A DNA stretch of 64,000 bases from UBA4782 sp034430215 (GCA_034430215.1 DAOUFE010000017.1:65094-129093), one strand, 5' to 3'. Counted from the stretch's first letter, positions 53,877-62,605 are shown. Notes: generated by a model not told the origin, from the sequence alone. Numbers and translations: made by a program.

Positions 53877-55343
53877 ATGACGATGGATCAGGATCTTTCT
53901 TCCATACAAGAAGTGCGAGACACTGTCGCAAGAGCATCTGAAGCCTGGAAAACATGGTCTCATGCATCGCAGGCTGATGTTGACCGTGTGTGCGCAGCAA
54001 TGGCTGAAGCTGGCTACCAGGCATCAGAAAGACTGGGGCGCCTTGCGCAAGAAGAAACAGGGTTTGGTGTTGCGTCTCATAAGAAATTAAAAAACGAATT
54101 TGCCTCTCGAATGGTCTGGCAAAGCATCAGTGATCAGAAAACCGTGGGAGTCATTCGCCATGACCCCGATCATCGCCTGTACGAAATTGCCTGGCCTATG
54201 GGAGTCATCGCAGCCCTTGTTCCATCCACAAATCCAACATCAACGACGTTTTATAAATCCTTGATCGCGGTCAAAAGCCGCAATGCGATTATTTTTTCAC
54301 CCCATCCTTCCGCAAAACGCTGTGTTTTTGATGCTGCGCAAACCATGGCTTTGGCAGCAGAAAATGCTGGCGCACCAAAGGGTTTGATCAACTGCTTGCA
54401 GCAGGTATCATTAGCGGGCACGCAGGAGCTGATGTCTCACCGCAACACAGCCTTGATCCTGGCAACAGGCGGTTCTGCAATGGTCAAGGCTGCTCATTCA
54501 TGCGGAAAACCAGCGTATGGTGTTGGTCCTGGGAATGTACCAGTATATGTTGACCGTTCATCAGATTATGAAAAAGCAGCAAAATACATAGTTGCTTCAA
54601 AAGCATTTGACTACTCGACGATTTGTGCGACCGAACAATCGGTCATTGCCGACCACCCAATCGCCCGCTTGCTGGCTGAAAAGATGCAATCGGAAGGTGC
54701 TTATTTTACCAATCCAAGGGAAACTGAAGCATTGCGGATGGCACTTTTCCATCCGGATGGGAGCATCAACACGGATGTGGTTGGAAAATCAGCTGTTTAT
54801 GTTGCTGTTTATGCAGGATTTCACGTACCAGAAAATACTCGCGTTCTGGTAGCGCCTCTCTTGAAAGTTGGCAAACAAGAGCCGCTTTCACACGAAAAAT
54901 TGACCACGGTATTGGGATGGTACGAAGTGGATGGATGGGAACAAGGTTGTGAAACCTCCATTGCCCTGATCCAGACAGGTGGGCGCGGCCATACCCAGAT
55001 CATTCATGCCACCGATGAGCGCGTCATCATGGCATTTGGATTGGAAAAACCTGTATTTCGCATCCTGGTCAATACGATGGGAACACTAGGTGCAATTGGT
55101 CTCACTACAGGTTTGATGCCTTCATTAACACTTGGTTCGGGAGGTGTTGGCGGTTCGATCACAGGGGACAATATCACCGCATATCACTTGATCAACGTAA
55201 AGCGTCTTGCTTATGAAACAATCCCTCCCCCATCCGAAGCATTCGCTCCGGGCGAAAAACAAATCGGACCTTCTCTTGATGAATTGGAGAGGATTGTTCA
55301 ACAGGTTGTATTGGAATTAAACGAGAGTAAGAGAATCTCTTGA
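53877..55343 (+). CDS. CoA-acylating aldehyde dehydrogenase (EutE/PduP-like) with C-terminal targeting helix
   Basis: 488 residues. Converts acetaldehyde, CoA and NAD+ to acetyl-CoA. The family's features are MGVIAALVPSTNPTSTTFYK, GVGPGNVPVYVD, the catalytic cysteine C250 in DYSTICATEQSVI, and RGHTQIIHATDERVI. The last 25 residues form an amphipathic helix (LDELERIVQQVVLELNES), similar in pattern to those on the RpiB-like and DeoC proteins. Two ATGs lie two codons apart at the start. It consumes the aldehyde released by DeoC, the toxic and volatile intermediate that the shell would retain. No phosphotransacylase or alcohol dehydrogenase lies in the operon to regenerate CoA and NAD+. Confidence 0.92.
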   Translation: MTMDQDLSSIQEVRDTVARASEAWKTWSHASQADVDRVCAAMAEAGYQASERLGRLAQEETGFGVASHKKLKNEFASRMVWQSISDQKTVGVIRHDPDHRLYEIAWPMGVIAALVPSTNPTSTTFYKSLIAVKSRNAIIFSPHPSAKRCVFDAAQTMALAAENAGAPKGLINCLQQVSLAGTQELMSHRNTALILATGGSAMVKAAHSCGKPAYGVGPGNVPVYVDRSSDYEKAAKYIVASKAFDYSTICATEQSVIADHPIARLLAEKMQSEGAYFTNPRETEALRMALFHPDGSINTDVVGKSAVYVAVYAGFHVPENTRVLVAPLLKVGKQEPLSHEKLTTVLGWYEVDGWEQGCETSIALIQTGGRGHTQIIHATDERVIMAFGLEKPVFRILVNTMGTLGAIGLTTGLMPSLTLGSGGVGGSITGDNITAYHLINVKRLAYETIPPPSEAFAPGEKQIGPSLDELERIVQQVVLELNESKRIS

Positions 55344-55380
55344 CAAGGATTTGAATCTTTAATCTAAAGGAAGGAAGAAA

Positions 55381-55719
55381 ATGACACAAGACACCTCTTT
55401 GATTGCACTTGGAATGGTTGAAACACACGGCCTTGTGGCTGCCATCGAAGCAGCAGATGCAATGGTGAAAGCTGCCAACGTCACCCTGATCGGCTCAGAA
55501 TATGTAGGTGGAGGGTATGTGACCGTTATGGTACGAGGAGATGTTGGAGCAGTCAAGGCTGCTACTGATGCTGGAGCGGCTGCTGCCAAGCGAGTTGGCG
55601 AGATCGTTTCGGTTCATGTCATCCCTCGCCCTCACAACGACGTCGAGATGATCCTACCAAAGGAAACAAAAGGGAGTATTGGCGGAAGAAGCGTGGAGCC
55701 TGCTAAAGGAGCTAAATAA
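55381..55719 (+). CDS. Microcompartment hexameric shell protein (BMC-H)
   Basis: 112 residues with one BMC domain: ALGMVETHGLVAAIEAADAMVKAANV, the pore loop GGGYVTVMVRGDVGAV and VHVIPRPHNDVE. The C-terminal tail of about 20 residues is Lys/Gly-rich. Forms the flat facets. The only BMC-H in the window. GGAAGG precedes the ATG. Confidence 0.96.
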   Translation: MTQDTSLIALGMVETHGLVAAIEAADAMVKAANVTLIGSEYVGGGYVTVMVRGDVGAVKAATDAGAAAAKRVGEIVSVHVIPRPHNDVEMILPKETKGSIGGRSVEPAKGAK

Positions 55720-55736
55720 CGATAAGGTGAAAAATA

Positions 55737-56366
55737 ATGGCTGAAACATTTTCATTACGCTGCTACTGTTATCTCGATCGTATGCAGCCTCAATATGCTG
55801 CCTTTGTGGGCACAGTAACCCAGGGTGACCTGCCCACTGAAGGGATGGCGGCGCTCTATGTAGAGATGGCTCCTGGAAATGAAGTCTTCCGGGTGGTGGA
55901 TATCGCTGTCAAGGCGACCGAAGCCAAACCTGGTGCACAGATTGTCGAGCGAGAGTTTGGCATGTTTGAGGTACATTCTCCAAACCAGGCTGCTGTTCAA
56001 GAAGCGGGAAGGGTCGTGTTGGATAGATTGGGACTGACAATCGAAGACCGTATTCGCCCTGAGGTGATTTCGACACAGGTCATCACCCGCATCGATCCCT
56101 ACCAATCTCAATTGCTTAACCGGTTTCGCCGTGGAAGCATGCTTGTTCCCGGTGAAACCATGCTTGTACTGGAGTGTGCGCCAGCAGCCTATATCAATTT
56201 TGCCTGTAACGAAGCAGAAAAGACAGCCAGTATCAAATTGATCCATGTATCCTCCGTGGGGCGTTTCGGACGAATGTGGCTATCGGGAACAGAAGCAGAG
56301 ATCATGACCGCCCGAGATGCCGCTATTCGTGCCCTGCAAAGCCTGCATGGTCGTGAAGGCGCTTGA
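55737..56366 (+). CDS. Microcompartment tandem-domain shell protein (BMC-T)
   Basis: 209 residues, two BMC-like domains in series. The first spans residues about 1-100 (VTQGDLPTEGMAALYVEMAPG, FGMFEVHSPNQAAVQEAG); the second spans about 105-205 (GSMLVPGETMLVLECAPAAYI, SSVGRFGRMWLSGTEAEI). Such proteins form pseudohexameric trimers, often with a larger, gated pore for bulky molecules such as cofactors or sugar phosphates. Follows BMC-H by 17 bases. Confidence 0.88.
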   Translation: MAETFSLRCYCYLDRMQPQYAAFVGTVTQGDLPTEGMAALYVEMAPGNEVFRVVDIAVKATEAKPGAQIVEREFGMFEVHSPNQAAVQEAGRVVLDRLGLTIEDRIRPEVISTQVITRIDPYQSQLLNRFRRGSMLVPGETMLVLECAPAAYINFACNEAEKTASIKLIHVSSVGRFGRMWLSGTEAEIMTARDAAIRALQSLHGREGA

Positions 56367-56401
56367 TGAATATTCTTCTTGAGGGTTGATAGGAGTAATA
56401 A

Positions 56402-56815
56402 ATGCCCAAAGAGTTCTATACCGAAAGAGATATTGAGGATATGGTTAAGCGCGGTATTCTGTCGCTTGAACTCAGTGGTAGTGTCGTTTTAACCGATCTT
56501 GCGTTTGAAAAAGCGAATAAGCTGGGCATGCGATTGGTACAGGAGAAACCTTACACTCCCCCTGCCGCACCAGTACGACCATATATTGCCCAGCAATCAC
56601 CTCCAACTTTTACTGCAGTAGCTCCTTCTGGTACACCACAACCTGCAAAAACTATCATCCACGATGTCCAGCCAGTAGTTCCACCACAACCTGACGGCAT
56701 GGCACTTCACCAGAGGATCCGCGATGCTGTCATAGCTCGTCTGGGGAACCAGGTAGACGCAAACCTTCTGGATGTGATCATCACACGAGTTCTTAAGAAT
56801 ACCGGAGTTAAATAA
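56402..56815 (+). CDS. Microcompartment-associated protein of unknown function, 137 aa
   Basis: Three parts: an N-terminal domain of about 45 residues (YTERDIEDMVKRGILSLELS, then VVLTDLAFEKANKLGMRLV), a Pro-rich flexible linker (about 50-100) and a C-terminal helix pair (LHQRIRDAVIARLGNQVDAN, then LLDVIITRVLKNTG). Similar N-terminal segments occur in microcompartment accessory proteins, from memory. The C-terminal helix resembles cargo-targeting helices. It could be an adaptor linking cargo and shell. Inference only. Confidence 0.7.
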   Translation: MPKEFYTERDIEDMVKRGILSLELSGSVVLTDLAFEKANKLGMRLVQEKPYTPPAAPVRPYIAQQSPPTFTAVAPSGTPQPAKTIIHDVQPVVPPQPDGMALHQRIRDAVIARLGNQVDANLLDVIITRVLKNTGVK

Positions 56816-56818
56816 CCA

Positions 56819-57139
56819 ATGCTTTTAGGCAGAGTGAAGGGAACTGTTGTCTGTACGCTCAAATACCCTGGGACAGAAGGATTGAAGCTTCTGATCGTCC
56901 AACCACTCAACAAAAATCTGGAGAAGGTTGGCCCATACCAGGTGGCTGCAGATGTTGTGGACGCAGGGATCGGTGACCTCTGCATCATGGTGCGTTCCCG
57001 TGAAGCTTCGCTTGCCTTACCAGATATAAAATTTGTGCCGGTGGACCTGACATTAGTCGGAGTTGTGGATGAACTGGTCGTTTGCCCGGATAACACGCTG
57101 AATATCACATTAAAACGAGGTTTCAACCAATTCACATGA
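56819..57139 (+). CDS. Microcompartment vertex protein (BMC-P) 2
   Basis: 106 residues: MLLGRVKGTVVCTLKYPGTEGLKLLIVQPL, in two strands, then VAADVVDAGIGDLCIMVRSREA and a longer C-terminus than paralogue 1. The linker-less 3-base gap to the upstream gene indicates tight coupling. Divergent from the other two copies, so the vertices may be mixed or specialised. Confidence 0.93.
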   Translation: MLLGRVKGTVVCTLKYPGTEGLKLLIVQPLNKNLEKVGPYQVAADVVDAGIGDLCIMVRSREASLALPDIKFVPVDLTLVGVVDELVVCPDNTLNITLKRGFNQFT

Positions 57140-57149
57140 AAAGGATGCG

Positions 57150-57425
57150 ATGATCCTGGCAAAAGTTGTGGGCACTGTTGTTACAACCATCAGTCATCGC
57201 GATTACAAGAATCGTCGACTGTTGGTAGTGCAACCACTGGCATTACCCGGTGAAACCCCTGATGAAGATTTTATTGCGCTGGACAACACTCAGGCGGGCA
57301 TAGGTGATATCGTTTTAATTAACCGCGAAGGCAATGGAGCCCGCCAGGTTTTGAGTAATCCAGACGCGTGTGTCATTTCAGTCATTGTTGGTATAGTTGA
57401 TTCTGTCTACATCAATGAAGAATGA
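57150..57425 (+). CDS. Microcompartment vertex protein (BMC-P) 3
   Basis: 91 residues: MILAKVVGTVVTTISHRDYK, LLVVQPLAL, FIALDNTQAGIGDIVLINREGNGARQ. The loop GNGARQVL matches the usual EutN/CcmL pore region and differs from paralogue 2, which lacks it. 10 bases after BMC-P 2. Confidence 0.94.
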   Translation: MILAKVVGTVVTTISHRDYKNRRLLVVQPLALPGETPDEDFIALDNTQAGIGDIVLINREGNGARQVLSNPDACVISVIVGIVDSVYINEE

Positions 57426-57460
57426 TTGTCTTAAGAAGATGAATTTAAAAGGAGTCAAGA

Positions 57461-57721
57461 ATGGGTGAGCATAATGAGCCTGTAAAATTACGCTCTGTTT
57501 CCATCAATATGGGTGACACAGAGGGAAAGATTGAAGAGATTTTTTGTCTGGAAAATGAAACCATTCTGTTACGGTTATCCGCCCATAAGCTGGAACAACC
57601 TCTTGCTCGCCCGTTGGAAATATCAGAAACTGATCTGGTTGATCTATTACACAAAGCCATTCAGGCTGGCATCTTATCGCGTGATTTTATAAAGAATTTG
57701 AAATCACAATTTGAAATATAG
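57461..57721 (+). CDS. Unknown protein at the end of the microcompartment operon, 86 aa
   Basis: AAAGGAG precedes the ATG. The first half is beta-like (VKLRSVSINMGDTEGKIEEIF, ETILLRLSA) and the second helical and acidic (ISETDLVDLLHKAIQAGILSRDFI). No cysteine cluster, membrane segment or known motif. 35 bases after BMC-P 3, same strand, so it is probably the last gene of the operon. Could be a regulator or assembly factor; I cannot say more. Confidence 0.65.
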   Translation: MGEHNEPVKLRSVSINMGDTEGKIEEIFCLENETILLRLSAHKLEQPLARPLEISETDLVDLLHKAIQAGILSRDFIKNLKSQFEI

Positions 57722-57780
57722 AACCTGGCTCAACACTTGAAGCAGTACTAAGCTGTTTACGTAAAAATAAGATTTTGCAA

Positions 57781-58951
57781 CTATTTTTCTGTAAATTCGA
57801 GGCAGAAATACCTATAGATCTTTAACAATTCAATGACTTGCCAGCACAATAACACTTTTCAATCTGCCATTTCTCACTGATCTCCATGAGCAAGGCGGAG
57901 ACCAGTCTGAAACAAGATGCCTCGTTTGGAAAAACACCAACCACCCTTGTACGCCTGCGGATCTCTTTGTTGATCCTTTCCAGACTGTTGGTTGTCCGAA
58001 TCGTTCTACTGCTGTCTTTCGATCAGGTGCATTGAACACCGATCTGATATCAGCAGCCACTTCCAGTCTCATTGCTTGCTTGGAAAATATGCACCAGCAT
58101 TTTGCTGAAGATGAAACTGGCACCTCTGCCATGATACACTGCCTAATACAGCTCTCCTGGCAGCTCCAAGCCCTTCGTGGTCATCACTGATGATCAGCTT
58201 CACTCCATTCAAGCCACGATCTTTCAGGCTCTTCAAAAAGGCTTTCCAGTGAGTCTCATGCTCACTGAGTGACACTGAAACCCATAAAACCTGCCTTTCA
58301 CCCTCCAGAGTTGATCCCTGTGGCTACCAAAACGGCTGCGTCACGCACCTGTCCTGCCTCACGAACTTTCTCGTAGCGAGCATCCACATAGAGATATTGT
58401 ATTAATCCAAGGGGTCTTTCCCGCCACTCTTGAAGGACTTCGTCCAGTTGATCTACTGCCTGGCTGACTTGTGTGGACGAGACCTCAACCCCCACAAAGC
58501 TGTTCTGTGATAGCTTTCACTTTTCGGGTAGATACCCCCTGAACATACATTTCTGCCAGCGTGAACGTGAGGGCTCTTTCACTTCGCAATCCCTTTTCCA
58601 AGGCAGCAGGATAAAAACCACCTTTTCGAACTTGAGGCACTGCAAAAGTGATTTCTCCCACGCGAGTCTTTACGGTTTTGGGTTTGAAGCCGTTGGCGTG
58701 CCCTTTTCGATCTTCAGTGCGCTCGTATTGCTCCGCTTGCAGGTACTTTGATCTTTCTATTTACATGGCGTTGTTGATCAATACTCGCATCAGTTCCGGA
58801 ATTGCATCCAGCCCTTTTTTGGCAAAATCGTCTGCAAAGGTATAATCATTTTGGTGAGTCATTTCTTGTCTCCTATTTTGGTTTGGTAGCTAATCTAGGA
58901 TACTTCTGACTCATCACTTTTGTTAAGGTTCTAGATTTTACAGAAAATATG
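57781..58951 (-). mobile_element. Decayed IS256-family insertion sequence
   Basis: Bounded by imperfect inverted repeats: 57781-57801 (TTTTCTGTAAATTCGAG core) and 58931-58951 (complement CATATTTTCTGTAAAATCTAG), 16 of 21 positions matching. The interior holds a transposase pseudogene. No clear target-site duplication flanks it, so it is old. It separates the microcompartment operon from the MprF-like gene. Confidence 0.7.
57822..58862 (-). pseudogene. IS256-type (Mutator) transposase, disrupted
   Basis: The minus-strand reading begins MTHQNDYTFADDFAKKGLDA and continues through VGEITFAVPQVRKGGFYP, a DDE-type segment (YLYVDARYEKVRE), IISDDHEGLGAARRAVL, WQRCQFHLQQN and RINKEIRRRTRVVGVF to SALLMEISEKWQ. 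It contains an in-frame TAA after MNNAM-like sequence near 58763, where homologues usually have Gln. It also has a one-base frameshift near 58300, an internal deletion before TTNSLERIN, and another frameshift near the end. Not functional. Confidence 0.85.
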
Positions 58952-59064
58952 TTATATCAACTGGATCTCTTTTTTGCTTATGCTCTTTTAAATCAATGCA
59001 ATAATCATTTTAAGAACATCATAAAAACTTGAATTTACATTTCATCATACTGTCTGATCGATTA

Positions 59065-60747
59065 ATGGATAAACCACCTGTAAAGAAAGTCAGTAATTTT
59101 CATATCGAAAAATGGGGTGTACATTTTTCTGCCCTATTGATATTTGTAATGGGATGTATAGACCTGCTTTCAGCAGTACAGCCAGCATTGCACAACCGTT
59201 TGGATTTTCTTCGTTCTTATCTTCCCCTGGAAATTCTTCATGGCAGTCGGATAACATCAGCTTTGGCAGGCTTTGGATTGGTAATATTAGCAAACGGGCT
59301 CTCGCGAAGGAAGCGCACTGCCTGGGTAGTGGCACTGACTCTCCTTTTGATATCTATAGTTTCTCATCTTTTAAAGGGATTGGATATTGAAGAATCGAGT
59401 TTATCACTGGCATTGTTCACTTTATTGTTCTGTTTAAGAAACAGCTTTCATGCGGAATCGGATCCACCATCGATCAAACAGGGACTTTTTACCCTTGGTG
59501 CTACTTTTCTATTTACCCTGGCATATGGCACAATAGGATTTGATTTGCTCGATCGGCATTTCAGTGTCAACTTCAATCTGATAGATGCCCTCCGTCAGAC
59601 CATTGTGATGTTCACAGAGTTTTATAATCCAGGGTTGCAACCCGTTACAGGATTTGGAAAGTATTTCGCAGATTCAATCTATGTCATCGGGTTGTCGACC
59701 ATTGGATTTGCGATACTCATGTTAATTCGTCCGGTACTGGTAAGGCAACCAGCTTCGATTGAAGAACATCACAAAGCAGAAGAAATTGTTGGTAAATATG
59801 GTCGTACATCTCTCGCACATGCTGTTTTGTTTACAGATAAATCCTATTTCTTTCATACAGAAAATACAGTCATTGGGTACGCGGTACGCGGGCAAGGAGC
59901 AATAGTTTTGGGAGATCCCATCAGCCCAGCGGATCAGACTGCCAATGCGATCATCGAATTCCGTGATTTCTGCATGCACAAGGATTGGAAACCCGCATTT
60001 ATCGCTACATTGCCGGATTACTTGAACGAATACCAGTCTGCTGGATTTGACTCACTTTGCATAGGGTATGAAGCGATTGTGCACCTTGAGACTTTTTCTC
60101 TGGAGGGAAGCAGAAATAAAGATTTGCGAAATGCAGTAAATCGTATGGAACGAGGGCAATATCGATCAGAAGTTCATATCCCACCACTTACTAGCGATCT
60201 ACTGCGAGAATTGCGTGAAATCAGCGATGCGTGGTTAACCATGCGCAAAGGTGGTGAAATGCATTTTTCTGATGGATGGTTCGATGATCAAGAAATTCGT
60301 AACAATTCAGTAATGACAGTGCAGCCTTCCAATGGAAAACCAATTGCATTTGTGAATTTTGTTCCAGAATATCAAAAAAATGAAATTACCGTTGATTTAA
60401 TACGCCATTACCCGCATGTGGAACATGGCGTAATGGAATTCTTGTTTACTCGCATGTTGGAGTTCGCAAAAGAGAAAGGGTATGATACTTTTAGTTTGGG
60501 ATTAAGCGCACTTGTAGGGGTAGGCGAAAAACCCGAGGATCCCCGCGTTGAAAAAGCTTTGCATGTAATTTCCGAATACATTTCTCGGTTTTTTAATTTT
60601 AAAGGATTACATAATTTTAAAGAAAAATTTCACCCTCAGTGGGAACCTCGATATTTAATTTATCCAGGTGCTGCCAATTTGCCACTGCTGGTAAATTCAT
60701 TAATCCAGGTTCACTCTGGAAAAAACTATCTCCGAAAATTTCTTTAA
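59065..60747 (+). CDS. MprF-like membrane protein with lysyl-phosphatidylglycerol synthetase (DUF2156) domain
   Basis: About 560 residues. The first 240 hold about seven membrane helices, fewer than the 14 of full MprF. The remainder is the tandem GNAT-like synthetase domain (YAVRGQGAIVLGDPISP, KDLRNAVNRMERGQY, LRELREISDAWLTMRKGGEMHFSDG, NFKGLHNFKEKFHPQWEPRYL). MprF adds an amino acid from aminoacyl-tRNA to phosphatidylglycerol and lowers the membrane's negative charge; the amino acid cannot be predicted. No strong ribosome-binding site; a TTG 12 codons upstream is an alternative start. Confidence 0.82.
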   Translation: MDKPPVKKVSNFHIEKWGVHFSALLIFVMGCIDLLSAVQPALHNRLDFLRSYLPLEILHGSRITSALAGFGLVILANGLSRRKRTAWVVALTLLLISIVSHLLKGLDIEESSLSLALFTLLFCLRNSFHAESDPPSIKQGLFTLGATFLFTLAYGTIGFDLLDRHFSVNFNLIDALRQTIVMFTEFYNPGLQPVTGFGKYFADSIYVIGLSTIGFAILMLIRPVLVRQPASIEEHHKAEEIVGKYGRTSLAHAVLFTDKSYFFHTENTVIGYAVRGQGAIVLGDPISPADQTANAIIEFRDFCMHKDWKPAFIATLPDYLNEYQSAGFDSLCIGYEAIVHLETFSLEGSRNKDLRNAVNRMERGQYRSEVHIPPLTSDLLRELREISDAWLTMRKGGEMHFSDGWFDDQEIRNNSVMTVQPSNGKPIAFVNFVPEYQKNEITVDLIRHYPHVEHGVMEFLFTRMLEFAKEKGYDTFSLGLSALVGVGEKPEDPRVEKALHVISEYISRFFNFKGLHNFKEKFHPQWEPRYLIYPGAANLPLLVNSLIQVHSGKNYLRKFL

Positions 60748-60834
60748 AAATCAGATCTAGTTTTGAAAAGCAGTGTAGCAGCAGGTTGATCTCTAGTAAT
60801 TTCCAGGTTTCGAAATTCTGTTATAGAATTTATT

Positions 60835-61833
60835 GTGCCCCTGAATATCATTGCGATCATTTTCTCTGCGATCGGCTTTATATCACCGTTGGCTGGCATG
60901 ATCTGGTTCTTTACACACGGCGGCTACCAGCGCAAGGTATATATTTATCTTTTGAGCATTGCTCTATTGTGGGGGTTTGGGGGAGTTTCTTTCTTTTTTC
61001 TTGATCCAACCATAACTGTAATCGTAATGAACCTGGTATTTATTCGTTCGTTGGTGATCAGCCTGTTTTTATACCAGCAGTATAAGAGTTATAAAGCAGA
61101 AGTACAGCGGCAAAAAAAGCTGATCGAAGTCCGGGCTGATCAGATAGCCATGCTCGGGCATGAAATCCGCACACCATTGTCATTGATCAAAGGCTCAACT
61201 GAACTCTTGATTGAAGGAAATCCTGGTCCACTCACAGAACAACAGACGGTATTCCTCAACACGATCAGTCACAACTGCGAACATCTCATTTCTCTGGCAG
61301 AAGATTCGCTCATCCAGGCAAAAATTCAAGCCGGTCTTTTCAAACTGCATGTTCATCGGGTTGACCTGAAAAGCATTGTTCGCCTGGCAGTGGAACAATC
61401 ACGTTTTCTTACTGAAGAAAAGCAACAACATTTCGTCACCAATTTTCCACAGGTCAGCCTCTGGATATATGCGGATGGACGACTAATCTTACAGGCGCTA
61501 AACAACCTGATTTTGAATGCTAGCCGGCACACCTCGGTGAATGGGCATATATACATCACTTTGGCGAGAAACGATAGCTGTGCGGTGGTAACGATCAACG
61601 ATGACGGCATTGGTATCTCGCCCGAAGACCGTCGCAATCTTTTTAAAAAATTTTCCAGTAGCCACCCATTGGGAGATGGAACAGGATTAGGGCTGGTGAT
61701 CACCAAGCAGATCATCGAACTACATGGTGGCAAGATCATGATTGATACCAGTCTTGGACGTGGGACTACTGTGCTGTTTAGCTTGCCTTATTGGAGGGAT
61801 GAAGATGAAAAAGCCAAAAGCCCTGGTAGTTGA
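60835..61833 (+). CDS. Membrane sensor histidine kinase
   Basis: 332 residues. Three hydrophobic segments (residues about 4-28, 38-55, 60-80) with almost no extracytoplasmic domain, then a short coiled linker. The HisKA domain has the phosphorylated H109 in MLGHEIRTPLSLIKGS. The HATPase domain carries INDDGIGISPEDR and DGTGLGLVITKQIIELHGG. It probably senses within the membrane or through its transmembrane helices. Starts at GTG 60835 without a good ribosome-binding site. Overlaps the response-regulator gene by 29 bases. Confidence 0.9.
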   Translation: MPLNIIAIIFSAIGFISPLAGMIWFFTHGGYQRKVYIYLLSIALLWGFGGVSFFFLDPTITVIVMNLVFIRSLVISLFLYQQYKSYKAEVQRQKKLIEVRADQIAMLGHEIRTPLSLIKGSTELLIEGNPGPLTEQQTVFLNTISHNCEHLISLAEDSLIQAKIQAGLFKLHVHRVDLKSIVRLAVEQSRFLTEEKQQHFVTNFPQVSLWIYADGRLILQALNNLILNASRHTSVNGHIYITLARNDSCAVVTINDDGIGISPEDRRNLFKKFSSSHPLGDGTGLGLVITKQIIELHGGKIMIDTSLGRGTTVLFSLPYWRDEDEKAKSPGS

Positions 61834-62506
61834 TGACGAAGTACAAATGGTTTCAATTGTCGCTTATGCGCTAGAGACTCAGGGGTTTGAGGTGATCCAG
61901 GCGTACGATGGCATGGAAGCTATGAATAAATTTGAAAAGGAGAAACCAGATCTGGTCATCCTGGATGTGATGTTACCCGGAATGGATGGTTTCGCCATCT
62001 GCCATCGTATTCGAGAAACCACATTCACTCCGGTAATCCTGCTCACTGCCCGAAAAGAGGACGAGGACATCATTCACGGGCTTGAACTGGGTGCTGATGA
62101 TTACATCACCAAACCCTTTCGTCCTCGAGAGCTGGCATTACGTGCACAGGCAGTATGTCGGCGATGCTCTGGTGAAATGTTTTCACAGACAATCACGATA
62201 GGAAAGCTTAAGATTGATCAGAACACCCATTCAGCCAGCATTGGTAGAGATCAAATACATCTGACACCCAATGAATTCTCGCTACTTGTAAGCCTGGCAT
62301 GCAATGCAGGTAGAGTTCTATCGTGGCAATCGTTACTGAAAAGTGCCTGGGGATTGGAAATTTGGGAAGGCGGGAAAGAGATGGTGAAAATGGCAATTTA
62401 CAGATTAAGACAGAAGATCGGAGACAATCCAGAGAATCCCGAATTTATTCTTACTGTTCGTGGTATTGGCTATACCATGATCAATCATGAAGAAGAAGAT
62501 TCGTAA
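61805..62506 (+). CDS. OmpR-family response regulator
   Basis: 233 residues. The receiver domain has VVDDE, the phospho-Asp in LVILDVMLPGMDGF near residue 55 and the lysine in YITKPFRP. The C-terminal winged helix runs from about 135 (LTPNEFSLLVSLACNAGRVLS, VRGIGYTM). I choose ATG 61805 because GGAGG lies 7 bases before it; an ATG 6 bases earlier is too close. Partner of the upstream kinase. The next gene, a metal-type binding protein 99 bases downstream, is a plausible target. Confidence 0.92.
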   Translation: MKKPKALVVDDEVQMVSIVAYALETQGFEVIQAYDGMEAMNKFEKEKPDLVILDVMLPGMDGFAICHRIRETTFTPVILLTARKEDEDIIHGLELGADDYITKPFRPRELALRAQAVCRRCSGEMFSQTITIGKLKIDQNTHSASIGRDQIHLTPNEFSLLVSLACNAGRVLSWQSLLKSAWGLEIWEGGKEMVKMAIYRLRQKIGDNPENPEFILTVRGIGYTMINHEEEDS

Positions 62507-62605
62507 CCCTTTTGTTACCAAACGTAACGCAGGCGTGACCAAAGCGGATCGGGCTTGTGGTATTTTGTAAGTGTCCCAAAATCACAATACCGAAGGAGGA
62601 AAAAT

